Shown: positions 1-7,340 of the stretch, piece after piece
Numbering within the stretch: position 1 is the stretch's first letter
Layout of the letters: each line of letters begins with the position of its first letter
Source: Chryseosolibacter sp044507115
GTDB taxonomy: Bacteria > Bacteroidota > Bacteroidia > Cytophagales > Cyclobacteriaceae
Direction: 5' to 3'
Assembly (NCBI GenBank): GCA_044507115.1
Contig: JBIQJZ010000079.1
Span: 1-14,884, forward strand
Length of the DNA: 14,884 bases
Translations under genes and position numbers: made by a program
The notes under the pieces: generated by a model
What the model was told of the DNA's origin: nothing
Database searches by the model: none
Seen by the model: the letters and a program-made list of their open reading frames with translations, nothing else

Positions 1-555
1 GGCGTTGGATTGGTTTACACCTCCGTCAATCTCAATAAGAGCCCGGGACCCTGACGCAGTGATCAGCTCCTTTAGGGCGCGAACTTTTGAATAGGTGTGC
101 TCGATAAACTTTTGTGCACCGAAGCCTGGATTGACAGACATCACACAGACCAGGTCGATCTCCGCAATTACATCAGCGAGACTACTAACGGGGGTATGCG
201 GGTTGATGGCCACGCCTGCCTTGCAGCCAGCATCATGAATTTGTTGAATGTTCCTGTGAAGATGGGTACATGCTTCGATATGAACAGAGATATTCGCAGC
301 TCCCGCTTTCGCAAACGCATCGACGTAACGCTCGGGCTGCACGATCATCAAGTGTACATCCATCGGCTTTTTTGCGTGCCGACGGATCGCGTCCACGACC
401 GGGAATCCCATTGAGATATTCGGCACAAAAACGCCGTCCATAATGTCTACGTGTATCCAATCGGCTAAGCTGCCGTTGATCATGCCGATCTCCCCGCCCA
501 GGTTGGCAAAGTCGGCTGCGAGGACAGAGGGTGCGATAAGGGGTGATTTGGACAT
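1..555 (-). CDS. rpe: Ribulose-phosphate 3-epimerase (3' end cut by window edge)
   Basis: Interconverts D-ribulose 5-phosphate and D-xylulose 5-phosphate in the pentose phosphate pathway; a cytosolic TIM-barrel metalloenzyme. I translated the reverse strand from the ATG at 555-553. It gives 185 residues open to base 1, so roughly 30-40 C-terminal residues of a usual 215-225 lie outside the window. The start IAPSVLAADF is the family signature. All four expected metal ligands are present: H35 and D37 in HVDIMDG, H68 in DVHLM, and D177 in IEIDGG. The motif MSVNPGFGAQKF near residues 139-150 contributes to the phosphate-binding and active-site loop. The gene lies 38 bases after the protease gene on the same strand, but a good Bacteroidota promoter (573-602) suggests it is also transcribed on its own. 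Assignment is very secure. Confidence 0.96.
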   Translation of the reverse strand, partial: MSKSPLIAPSVLAADFANLGGEIGMINGSLADWIHVDIMDGVFVPNISMGFPVVDAIRRHAKKPMDVHLMIVQPERYVDAFAKAGAANISVHIEACTHLHRNIQQIHDAGCKAGVAINPHTPVSSLADVIAEIDLVCVMSVNPGFGAQKFIEHTYSKVRALKELITASGSRALIEIDGGVNQSNA

Positions 556-572
556 AAGAAAAGGTTACCGGG

Positions 573-602
573 CAAAAATAGCGAAGTAAGTCGTCATCGC
601 AA
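573..602 (-). promoter_or_regulatory. Predicted Bacteroidota sigma-A promoter for rpe
   Basis: On the minus strand, TTG (602-600) is followed after exactly 19 bases by TATTTTTG (580-573). This matches the Bacteroidota consensus TTG/TTTG, about 19 bases, TAnnTTTG at all defined positions of the -7 element. The -33 element lies in the last codons and just upstream of the protease stop (596-594). The start point would fall near 566, leaving a leader of only about 10 bases before the rpe ATG at 555. The sequence match is seen directly; promoter activity is inferred. Confidence 0.6.
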
Positions 603-2228
603 CTTGACAATCTTAAACGTCTCCTTTCTTTTGTCGGAGTATATGCGGACATAGTACGGCCCGGCGGGCAGGCCTGCCAATGTTGTGCGATACGAACGAT
701 TAAGCCAGTCGAACTGAACGCGCCGGCTGATGAGCACCCTGCCCTGCGCGGTTATAATCTCAATCTGGCATGAATCGAAGGCTTCTGGATCATTCGGCCT
801 GATCGTAAGCGTGTCGCTGTCGCGCAGCGGGTTGGGAAAGACGACGAAAGCCTCAGCCTGATCATCTTCGTCCTGGTAGTTCACAATCGCCTGGTAGTTC
901 GGGATCCCGTATCCGAGAAGGTTATCGGGATCACCAGCCTGCGAAGCTGTTTGTCTCAGAAGATCAACCACCTGGCGCGCGCTGAGCTCGGGTTGCCGTT
1001 GCATGACGCCCGCAACAAGGCTTGTGACCAATGGTGCTGCCAGCGAGGTGCCCGACGCGGTCGAAATCTGACCATTTGCTTTTACGACCCTGACGCCTGA
1101 ACCAAGAGCTGCAAGGTCGGGTTTGATACGACCATCGGACGTAGGGCCAATCGAACTCGACGACACGCGTTGCCGTACACTGTTGACACTTCCCACAGCA
1201 AGTACGCCTTCGGCATCAGCCGGAGCCGTGACAATGCGCCAGGATGGGATGTGCCCCTCGTTTCCGGCGCTGACGACCACGACCATACCACGGTCGACAG
1301 CCATCCTGGCGGCCTGGGTGACAACTGTAGTCTTCCCATCCATCTGATCAGCTGAGTAATTCATCGATGCATCGTCAAAATCGTAGTACCCAAGCGAGGA
1401 GTGTATGATATCCGCCCCGGCGCTATCGGCTCTTTCTGCAGCCAGCATCCAATTGTATTCTTCCACGCGGTACTCCGTGGGTACTTCCTCCGTCACAAAC
1501 AGCTGAAGGCTGACACCGCGTGCGCCACCGGTGAAGGCATCTGGCACTTCTCCCACGATCACCGACAACACTTCGGTGCCGTGATCATCGTCTGTAAATA
1601 CATTGCTCGTGTGGCTGATAAAATTATGTGAGACTTCAGCATCAAATCGCCCCTCTGCGAACAACGCCTGAAATGCAGGGGCCTGGTCCACGCCGGGGAA
1701 GCCACTATCAAGAACGGCAATGACGATCCCCTCGCCATCAAAATTGTCGCGATGCATCTGATCAAGCCCGAGCATCTTCAGCTGTCCTTCCGTATCGATG
1801 CCGATATTGTTGTTATTCTTCCTGAATCCCGCAGACCGTCGTCCGCCCGAGGGTTCTCTTCCCGGCGGCGCCACATATTCGACCCTATCGACGTATGGTA
1901 GGGCTTCTACCTCGGTAACAACAGCGGGTGGGCAATGAATCAAAGCGCCGTTCACCCAACGCGACGTATAGAGTACGGTAGCGCCGGCAGCCATGACGCC
2001 GGCTACGTATGATTTGCTGACAGGTAGGTCTTCAGCAGTGATCAATATGTTCTGGTCCATCCGACGCTGAATGGCTCGCTCCGAGAGAAAGTCAATGGGT
2101 TTCGAAATGGTCTGGGGGATTCCTTCCTTATCGGTGAAGAATACCATATACCGGTTCTCCTGCGCCGCCGCAACGAAGGGCAGCATGAACAACAACGCTG
2201 TGATGCGCAATATCCTACTGCCGACCAT
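594..2228 (-). CDS. Secreted subtilisin-like serine protease (S8) with T9SS C-terminal sorting domain
   Basis: A 544-residue exported protease. Residues 1-22 form a signal peptide (hydrophobic ALLFMLPFVAAA, cleavage before QEN). Residues about 24-125 look like an inhibitor-type pro-region and include FLSERAIQRR (47-56), typical of Bacteroidota T9SS subtilases. The catalytic domain, about 150-450, carries D174 (AVLDSG), H216 (DDDHGTE), the oxyanion N323 (SAGNEG) and the nucleophile S395 (ASGTSLAAP), so it should be active. Residues about 462-544 (FPNPLRDSDTL ... GPYYVRIYSD ... FKIVKLR) match the Por-secretion-tail type A signal, so the protein should cross the outer membrane by the type IX system and be released or surface-anchored. 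A run of asparagines at 138-141 marks the likely pro-region/catalytic linker. The ATG at 2228 lies inside the upstream lipoprotein gene (14-base overlap), implying translational coupling. The natural substrate is unknown. Confidence 0.93.
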   Translation of the reverse strand: MVGSRILRITALLFMLPFVAAAQENRYMVFFTDKEGIPQTISKPIDFLSERAIQRRMDQNILITAEDLPVSKSYVAGVMAAGATVLYTSRWVNGALIHCPPAVVTEVEALPYVDRVEYVAPPGREPSGGRRSAGFRKNNNNIGIDTEGQLKMLGLDQMHRDNFDGEGIVIAVLDSGFPGVDQAPAFQALFAEGRFDAEVSHNFISHTSNVFTDDDHGTEVLSVIVGEVPDAFTGGARGVSLQLFVTEEVPTEYRVEEYNWMLAAERADSAGADIIHSSLGYYDFDDASMNYSADQMDGKTTVVTQAARMAVDRGMVVVVSAGNEGHIPSWRIVTAPADAEGVLAVGSVNSVRQRVSSSSIGPTSDGRIKPDLAALGSGVRVVKANGQISTASGTSLAAPLVTSLVAGVMQRQPELSARQVVDLLRQTASQAGDPDNLLGYGIPNYQAIVNYQDEDDQAEAFVVFPNPLRDSDTLTIRPNDPEAFDSCQIEIITAQGRVLISRRVQFDWLNRSYRTTLAGLPAGPYYVRIYSDKRKETFKIVKLR

Positions 2229-2901
2229 ATTCAGTTATCGTCATTTTAATCTCTATTCCTTCGTCGATCTTCTGCAATCCGAGGCAGTCGACCGCCGTGC
2301 AATAATCCAGCTGAACGAACTCCCGATAAATAAGCCCAACGTTGGCAGCATACACTTCCATACGCATATCGCGGAAGACGATAGGGTCTTCGTTCCGTTC
2401 CTGCTCGACTATCACCGTGTCGTCGAATGTTGCATCATTGAGCTGATAGGGCTTCCGCGCTGAAAGAATCCGGTACTCGTCCTTGCCCTTCGCGTTGTAG
2501 GCATTTCCGTCCCAACGGTCTCCTTCTCTGACGGGAAGCGCGAGTTTTACAAACGCCGTATTCCCTTCAGCCACCACGATACTACTGGCTTCTGTTCGCA
2601 CCGACCACGTGTCAAGCATTTCCCACAGGTCAGCCTCTGACTGCCTCTTGCTACGGTGCATGACGTAGGTCACATTCCCGCCATCTGAGGGAAATGAGTC
2701 AACGATCTCAGTCCTCAGCTGATAGGTGAACTCATCCGGATCAGTAGCAACCTGGTAGCGCCTTTCAACCACGTCATAGATTTGAAAGACACCTGTCCCG
2801 AGCGGAAAGTAGCCAGCACCGCTGTCCGGCACCTGCGACTCCTCCCCCTCACATCCACCTGCCAGGATCAAAAGCATCAAAAAGTTAACGAAATATTTCA
2901 A
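2215..2901 (-). CDS. Hypothetical lipoprotein
   Basis: A 228-residue protein of unknown function. Residues 1-17 resemble a lipoprotein signal: one lysine at position 2, a hydrophobic stretch, then LAGGC with the lipid-accepting cysteine at C17. Acidic residues follow the cysteine (CEGEE). The segment YFPLGTGVFQIYDVVE (31-46) resembles the 'PL..G....Y.V' opening seen in many uncharacterised Bacteroidota lipoproteins. The rest looks like a beta-rich soluble domain with no motif I recognise. The start is TTG at 2901-2899. An in-frame TAA two codons upstream excludes a longer form, and the next ATG (residue 9) would remove the charged part of the signal, so TTG is preferred. It overlaps the protease gene by 14 bases and is probably co-expressed with it, which suggests an envelope role. 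The lipoprotein call is fairly sure; no function can be given. Confidence 0.7.
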   Translation of the reverse strand: MKYFVNFLMLLILAGGCEGEESQVPDSGAGYFPLGTGVFQIYDVVERRYQVATDPDEFTYQLRTEIVDSFPSDGGNVTYVMHRSKRQSEADLWEMLDTWSVRTEASSIVVAEGNTAFVKLALPVREGDRWDGNAYNAKGKDEYRILSARKPYQLNDATFDDTVIVEQERNEDPIVFRDMRMEVYAANVGLIYREFVQLDYCTAVDCLGLQKIDEGIEIKMTITEYGRQ

Positions 2902-2975
2902 CGATTACGGTGTTTTCGTTATATCCGCAGCTGAATTTCACATAACGACCATAAAGTTATTTCTTTCCTGCCGAT
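2902..2975. other. Short divergent intergenic region
   Basis: This 74-base AT-rich spacer separates the minus-strand lipoprotein/protease pair from the plus-strand TrpF-like gene, so promoters for both directions are expected here or just inside the genes. I found no full TAnnTTTG element. The best candidate is TAACTTTA on the minus strand (2959-2952), with one mismatch and no TTG at the right spacing. No hairpin or operator is evident. Confidence 0.4.
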
Positions 2976-3554
2976 ATGGCCTTAAAATCAGTTGTAAAAG
3001 TCAGCAATCTGTCGAATCTGAGCGACGCCAGGTTTTGTTCCGGAATGGGTGTGGAGTTACTGGGCTTCGGCGTAGTACCCGGAACCCGTCACTACATGGC
3101 ACCGGAGATTTTTCACGAGATCCGCGGGTGGCTGGCGGGGCCTCAAATTGTCGGCGAACTCTACGGACTTACCTCAGCGGCGCAGATCGCAGAAGCTATC
3201 GAGACCTATTCTCCGGACTACTTCGAATTAACGTGGGACGAGTATACGACCTACCAAAAACACCTCAGCCTGCCGTGCATCATCGATATATCAGGCAGCT
3301 ACGGGGTAGCGGCTCGTGACGCGACGGACAATGTCGCGTATGTCATCGCCGGAGAGTCTGCTACATGCCGCGATATTGAGGATGTGCCTTTCCAAACATT
3401 GATCAGAACCCGGTCGCTGGAGCACCTGGAGGATAAATCGCGCGCGGGTTGCTTTAGTGGCTTCGTCCTGGAAGGTCCGCAGCAGACACGCGCGGGCGTC
3501 ACCAGCTATGACGAGCTGGGTTCGCTACTCGAAGCGCTGGAGGCTGAAGATTGA
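2976..3554 (+). CDS. TrpF-like beta/alpha-barrel protein, probably not a functional PRA isomerase
   Basis: A 192-residue cytosolic protein and the only convincing plus-strand gene here. The start VKVSNLSNLSDARFCSGMG (7-25) aligns with the phosphoribosylanthranilate isomerase opening 'VKICG.TN..DA..A...G', and LLGFGVVPGTRHY (28-40) fits the following strand and 'F...S.R' loop. However, the catalytic cysteine of KICG is Ser10 here, the glycine after it is Asn11, and the strand expected to bear the general-acid aspartate (AYVIAGES, 121-128) has no Asp. At 192 residues it is slightly shorter than TrpF (200-220). No other trp genes are nearby. I infer a TrpF-fold paralogue with another or unknown role; a truly active isomerase is unlikely. 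It starts at ATG 2976 and ends 12 bases from the stop of the convergent TPR gene, too close for a separate terminator. Confidence 0.65.
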   Translation: MALKSVVKVSNLSNLSDARFCSGMGVELLGFGVVPGTRHYMAPEIFHEIRGWLAGPQIVGELYGLTSAAQIAEAIETYSPDYFELTWDEYTTYQKHLSLPCIIDISGSYGVAARDATDNVAYVIAGESATCRDIEDVPFQTLIRTRSLEHLEDKSRAGCFSGFVLEGPQQTRAGVTSYDELGSLLEALEAED

Positions 3555-3566
3555 GTTCGCGGGTGG

Positions 3567-4073
3567 CTACTTGCCGTTCAGTATTTGCTTCTTTCGTTCG
3601 CAGCGTTTGATCGCTTCATAAGCGCTTTCAATCCCTTTCAGGTCGAACGAGTTCTTTATGTGCAGCCGAAAATGATGAATGGCATCATCAATCTCTCCTT
3701 GCATTTCGCGCATGAGCGCGTACTCATTGTAGATGGTTGCGTAATTGATGCCAGGAACGTTGATACACTCTTTGAGCAGTTCCTCAAGTTGGTCAAACTT
3801 ACGCAGTGACGAGAGCAGGTATGCGTAGTTGTAGTAAGCGGCCGTATAGTCTGGACTGAATTTAAGCGCCAGACGATAGTGTTCCTCCGCGCGATGTAAG
3901 TTTTTGAATTTTGTTTCAAATAACCACCCCATATGGTTATGTGCCTTTCCGAAATCCGGAGCGTCCATCAAAATATTTTCGAGAAGTTTGGCCGCTTCAC
4001 TAAGGCGATTTTCTCCGATTAGTGCATCCGCTTTTAGAAATTTCTCCTCAAGGTCAAAATTCACTTCGTCCAT
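3567..4073 (-). CDS. Small TPR-repeat protein
   Basis: A 168-residue, apparently cytosolic protein with no signal peptide or membrane segment. It is largely helical, with three to four tetratricopeptide repeats: about 10-40 (ADALIGENRLSEAAKLLENI), 44-77 (AHNHMGWLFETKFKNLHRAE, the best match), 78-107, and 112-140 (YNEYALMREMQGEIDDAIHH). TPRs are protein-binding scaffolds, and nothing shows the partner. It is the last gene of the SPOR-exbB-exbD-tonB-folC-trmB unit, starting 20 bases after the trmB stop at ATG 4073. A C-rich AAACCCCC lies just upstream of its start, as in two other genes of this unit. The convergent TrpF-like gene ends 12 bases away. Function unknown. Confidence 0.8.
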   Translation of the reverse strand: MDEVNFDLEEKFLKADALIGENRLSEAAKLLENILMDAPDFGKAHNHMGWLFETKFKNLHRAEEHYRLALKFSPDYTAAYYNYAYLLSSLRKFDQLEELLKECINVPGINYATIYNEYALMREMQGEIDDAIHHFRLHIKNSFDLKGIESAYEAIKRCERKKQILNGK

Positions 4074-4093
4074 AACGGTGGGGGTTTAAGTTG

Positions 4094-4750
4094 TCAGACA
4101 AATCTAAATCGCAAATATTTAATTTTTTCACCTTTTGCCGCGAACTCTTGCTCATATCGTGTTTTAATTCCAAAACACTCTTTTTCAAGATCCGAAGAAT
4201 ACACATCGGCTGTATGCGCGAGGTCGGTAATGTCGCTTCGCACCTGCAACTGCTCTAGCGTGTATTCAAACAATTGTGTATTATCAGTCTTCAGTCGAAG
4301 GTAACCATCCGTCCGCAGAATCTTTTTGTACATATCGAGAAAACGCGGGCTTGTCAATCGGCGTTTGACGTCGCGTTTGCGTGGTCGGGGGTCTGGAAAT
4401 GTCAGCCAGATTTCGTCGACTTCATCGATATCAAAAAAATCTTCGATGTTGAGAATAGGTGTGCGAAGGAAGGACGCGTTGTGCAAGCCTTCCTCCAACG
4501 CTATCGTGCTCCCCTTCCAGATGCGTTCGCCTTTGATGTCTACGCCAATGTAGTTTCTCTCGGGGAAGAGACGCGCCAGCCCGACTGTATATTCACCTCG
4601 TCCACACGCTAGCTCCAGGGTGATGGGCTTGTCATTTCGAAAGTAGTCGCGGCACCAGTTGCCTTTTATGGCCCGGTAGATCGCCTTCGAAGGTTCAATA
4701 ACATTCGGATTCTCTTCAATGATCCTGAAGCGTTCTTTCTTGCGTTTCAC
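4094..4750 (-). CDS. trmB: tRNA (guanine-N7-)-methyltransferase
   Basis: Transfers a methyl group from S-adenosylmethionine to N7 of G46 in the variable loop of tRNA; cytosolic. The 218-residue protein has the family's usual length. SAM-binding motif I is LELACGRGEY (45-54), and GVDIKGERIW (69-78) forms the second binding strand. The hallmark TFPDPRPRKRDVKRRL lies at 117-132, holding the catalytic and binding D120, followed by SPRFLDMY. TRYE (197-200) is the conserved C-terminal substrate motif, and LRLKTDN (151-157) fits the DN motif. The start is GTG at 4750-4748. In-frame TAA at 4762-4760, which is also the folC stop, excludes any longer form, so trmB begins 9 bases after folC and must be co-transcribed. 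AACCCC precedes the start by 4 bases. Assignment is secure. Confidence 0.95.
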   Translation of the reverse strand: MKRKKERFRIIEENPNVIEPSKAIYRAIKGNWCRDYFRNDKPITLELACGRGEYTVGLARLFPERNYIGVDIKGERIWKGSTIALEEGLHNASFLRTPILNIEDFFDIDEVDEIWLTFPDPRPRKRDVKRRLTSPRFLDMYKKILRTDGYLRLKTDNTQLFEYTLEQLQVRSDITDLAHTADVYSSDLEKECFGIKTRYEQEFAAKGEKIKYLRFRFV

Positions 4751-4759
4751 GATTGGGGT

Positions 4760-6046
4760 TTATATTTCTTCGAGTTCGGCGACCACATAGGTACTTCCTC
4801 CGATAAAGACAAGATCGTCTGCACTCGCCTGTGAAATAGCAAAACGCTTGGCGTCGTTGACATCCGGGATTACAATACCCTGCAAACCAACGGACGCCGC
4901 TATCTCCTGCAAACGATGAGCATCCATCGCACGCGGCAATTTTGCCTGGCAGAAAATATATCGGGCGTCCGAAGGAAGCAGGGAAAGAATTTGCCTGGCA
5001 TCCTTGTCCTTCACGACACCCAAAACAATGAACATCCGTTCAAACCGTTCACGGGCGAGTTGCCTGACAACCTCCCGGATCCCTCCTTCGTTGTGCCCGG
5101 TGTCACATACAACGGTTGGGCTATTTCCCAAGACCTGCCAGCGCCCTTTCAACCCGGTATTCAACGCCACTTCTTCCAACCCGCTGACCACGTCCTCTTC
5201 CGCAATTGGAAAGTCATGTTGCAAGAGGTCAACCGCTTTTACTACTCCCGGTAGGTTCCGATGCTGGTATATTCCCTTCAGCGGAAAGCTGCGCAGGGTG
5301 AACTTCGGAACGGAGTAGTCCGACACGACAAGGACCTCCGGCGCACCTTCATTGTCAACCGTATACTGATCGCTGGCAAAAAAAATATCAGCATGCAGAT
5401 GTTGCGCGCTCAGCCGGAAAATATCGGCAACTTCATCCTGTCGTTCACTGATAACGACGGGCACCCCTTCTTTGATAATCCCGGCTTTTTCGCCGGCGAT
5501 CTCTTCGATTGTTTCTCCAAGCACGTCTTTATGATCGAAGCTGATGTTTGTGATCACCGACAGGACGGGAGTAATCACGTTGGTTGAGTCAAGCCTTCCA
5601 CCTAAGCCTGTCTCAATCACCGCGATGTCTACGCCTTCTTGTGCAAAATAGTCGAATGCCATGGCTACTGTGATCTCAAAAAATGAAGGGGCAATTTCAT
5701 CGATTGCGGGTCGGATACGGTTGACAAAGTCGAGTACGTACGACTGAGAAACCTCCTGGCCGTTGATCTTGATTCGTTCGGTGAATTCCTTGAGGTGGGG
5801 GGAAGTGTAGAGTCCGGTTCGGTAACCAGCAGTCTGCAGGATTGAGGCGAGCATGTGACAGGTGCTACCTTTGCCGTTGGTACCGGCAACATGGATCGAT
5901 TTGAATTTCTCTTGAGGATCGCCGAGCAGCGAGCAAAGTCTCCACGTGTTAGCAAGGTCTCTGCGGATAGCAACAGGGCCGACCCGCTGAAACATCGGCA
6001 GATTATCGTATAAGAATCTGAGAGCTTCCTGGTAAGAGGAGATCAT
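4760..6046 (-). CDS. folC: Folylpolyglutamate synthase / dihydrofolate synthase
   Basis: ATP-dependent ligase that adds L-glutamate to dihydropteroate and/or extends the polyglutamate tail of folates. It belongs to the Mur-ligase superfamily and is cytosolic. The 428-residue protein has the expected length. The P-loop is GTNGKGS (55-61), the folate-loop segment TSPHLKEFTERI is at 81-92, and ETGLGGRLDSTN (145-156) and SFDHKDVLG (169-177) are family signatures. EIAGEKAGIIK (182-192) contains K187, the lysine expected to be carbamylated. The C-terminal glutamate-ligase domain starts near 300 and includes CDTGHNEGG (314-322), where DGAHN is usual, and FIGGSTYVV (414-422). It starts at ATG 6046, 9 bases after the tonB stop. 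FolC next to an ExbBD-TonB set looks like operon sharing rather than shared function. Whether it is bifunctional cannot be told by eye. Confidence 0.95.
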   Translation of the reverse strand: MISSYQEALRFLYDNLPMFQRVGPVAIRRDLANTWRLCSLLGDPQEKFKSIHVAGTNGKGSTCHMLASILQTAGYRTGLYTSPHLKEFTERIKINGQEVSQSYVLDFVNRIRPAIDEIAPSFFEITVAMAFDYFAQEGVDIAVIETGLGGRLDSTNVITPVLSVITNISFDHKDVLGETIEEIAGEKAGIIKEGVPVVISERQDEVADIFRLSAQHLHADIFFASDQYTVDNEGAPEVLVVSDYSVPKFTLRSFPLKGIYQHRNLPGVVKAVDLLQHDFPIAEEDVVSGLEEVALNTGLKGRWQVLGNSPTVVCDTGHNEGGIREVVRQLARERFERMFIVLGVVKDKDARQILSLLPSDARYIFCQAKLPRAMDAHRLQEIAASVGLQGIVIPDVNDAKRFAISQASADDLVFIGGSTYVVAELEEI

Positions 6047-6055
6047 TGTGCAATG

Positions 6056-6913
6056 TCACTCCGATACAACCTTAAAGATAATCCTCCCCTCCGCCGATTG
6101 CGGATTGCCCTTTGGTATGAAGCGCAGGTTTTGAATAGTTGCTCTTAGTCTCCGCTCCGCCTCCGCACTGAGGCCGCGCTGGACGGCTTCGACGCGCGTG
6201 ACATACCCGTCCCTGTCAACATGAACGCGGAACTCGTAAATCCCGTTGGATTCATTTGGCAACTGTGGCGTGTTGATGTCGGGATACCCGAACGACCCAA
6301 AACCTGTCATCGATACACCGCCTCCGCCGCCTCCGGATTTTCCATAAAGAGCCTTCGCATCGAGCGAACCTTGCGCATCACCCTTATCTCCGGACTTATT
6401 GATATCGTCGCCCTGACTTCCTGGCGAGCCGCTCTTCTGCGCCTCAGTCGTTTCAGTCCGTGGTTTGTAGACTGCCTTCGGAACTTCCTTCACCTCGGGC
6501 TGCTTTTCGACAGGCTTGACTTCTTTTTTCTCAACGACCTTCTTTTCTTCAACTTTCTTTTCTTCCACGACAACGGGGCTCTCCGTCTTGGCCGTCACTT
6601 CCGGCTCAACCGGCTTCGCTTCTTCGACGCGCGGCTGCTCAACAACCTCTTCCTGGACCGGCACAGGAAGTTCTTCAACAATCTCCTCCTGCGGAGCCTG
6701 CTCCTCTACCACACCCACCGGAGATCTCGGCTGGACGGGTCCACTGCCCTGTGTATCCATGCCAAAGTTCAACTCAATTCCAAACTCCGGAAGCGGCGGA
6801 TTAGGCGCTCGCCAGGCTACCATCAGAAGGAGCAAAAGCACAAGGACGCCATGGACACCCAAGCTGGTGATCAACGCAATTCGTCTGTTCTTTCGCTCCT
6901 GTGCTTCCGTCAT
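6056..6913 (-). CDS. tonB: TonB/TolA-type energy transducer
   Basis: Inner-membrane-anchored periplasmic protein passing proton-motive-force energy from ExbB-ExbD to outer-membrane partners. The 285 residues divide into a short cytosolic N-terminus rich in Arg/Lys, one membrane helix (about 14-34), a long Pro/Glu/Lys/Val linker (about 65-150) made of EEKK, VEKK and KPVE units, a Gly/Ser/Asp stretch ending in a six-glycine run (about 160-200), and a C-terminal domain (about 222-285: GIYEFRVHVDRDGYVTRVEA ... LRFIPKG ... IIFKVVSE) of the TonB/TolA C-terminal fold. Ser17 and His21 in the membrane helix (SLGVHG) keep the 4-residue spacing of the functionally important Ser16/His20 of E. coli TonB. 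It starts at ATG 6913, 4 bases after exbD, in an exbB-exbD-tonB order. Whether it serves nutrient receptors or a Tol-like task is open. Confidence 0.88.
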   Translation of the reverse strand: MTEAQERKNRRIALITSLGVHGVLVLLLLLMVAWRAPNPPLPEFGIELNFGMDTQGSGPVQPRSPVGVVEEQAPQEEIVEELPVPVQEEVVEQPRVEEAKPVEPEVTAKTESPVVVEEKKVEEKKVVEKKEVKPVEKQPEVKEVPKAVYKPRTETTEAQKSGSPGSQGDDINKSGDKGDAQGSLDAKALYGKSGGGGGGVSMTGFGSFGYPDINTPQLPNESNGIYEFRVHVDRDGYVTRVEAVQRGLSAEAERRLRATIQNLRFIPKGNPQSAEGRIIFKVVSE

Positions 6914-6917
6914 AGCT

Positions 6918-7310
6918 TTATTTACCGGGCTTGGTGGCTATCACCACTTTCGCATTGAGTGAGGTTGCAATCCCCGCAACATAGACCAGGTGTTCTGTCG
7001 GGACCGATTTATCGATATGAAGAATAATCGAACCCGCAGGACCCGACAGCAGGCTCTTCAATTCGCCTTCGAGCAATGCGCGTGAAACTTTTCTGTCGTT
7101 GACAAAATATTGCAGATCCTGGGTGACGGTTACAGACACCTTTTGTACCTCAATTGTACTGGACTTACTCGAGGGGAGGTTGACTGGCAGACCCGAGGGC
7201 GTCACGAAGGATGAAGTCAACATAAAAAATATCAATAACAGGAATATCAGGTCAGTCATGGAGGCCATGCTGAAGGATGGGTCAACGCGATTTTTCGATC
7301 TGAAATTCAT
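6918..7310 (-). CDS. exbD: ExbD/TolR-family proton channel subunit
   Basis: Part of the ExbB-ExbD inner-membrane stator complex that harvests the proton gradient to move TonB/TolA. The 130-residue protein has a short cytosolic N-terminus, one membrane helix (about 19-36: TDLIFLLLIFFMLTSSF) and a periplasmic domain (about 45-130). Asp20, at the start of the helix in the SMASMTD motif, corresponds to the protonatable aspartate of the family (D25 in E. coli ExbD). The end ATSLNAKVVIATKPGK matches the usual 'a....v..vt' closing strand. It starts at ATG 7310, 30 bases after the exbB stop and 4 bases before tonB, consistent with stoichiometric co-expression. Confidence 0.93.
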   Translation of the reverse strand: MNFRSKNRVDPSFSMASMTDLIFLLLIFFMLTSSFVTPSGLPVNLPSSKSSTIEVQKVSVTVTQDLQYFVNDRKVSRALLEGELKSLLSGPAGSIILHIDKSVPTEHLVYVAGIATSLNAKVVIATKPGK

Positions 7311-7340
7311 CCCGGCGTTTTCGTTAGAACACTTATCGCA

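Noticed and set aside
97..414. Plus-strand open frame across rpe
   Set aside because: The opposite strand gives a continuous Rpe protein with all four metal ligands, so this frame is a shadow.
1797..1815. Run of four asparagines in the protease as a possible sequencing or slippage artefact
   Set aside because: The frame is intact on both sides and the run lies in a poorly conserved linker before the catalytic domain, where low-complexity sequence is normal.
3535..3600. Possible shared terminator between the convergent TrpF-like and TPR genes
   Set aside because: The gap is 12 bases and only a 4-bp stem (CGCT/AGCG) without a T run was found within the TrpF-like coding end; too weak to call.
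6480..6720. Repetitive-looking CTT/TTC-rich DNA that could be a simple repeat or recombination tract
   Set aside because: It encodes the Glu/Lys/Val/Pro linker of TonB, where such composition is expected; there is no exact long tandem unit.
6221..6962. Long plus-strand open frames opposite tonB and exbD (up to about 245 codons)
   Set aside because: They are antisense to well-supported genes. The translations are low-complexity mirror images of the Glu/Lys/Val linker (Phe/Leu/Arg or Ser/Thr runs), with no domain or start context.
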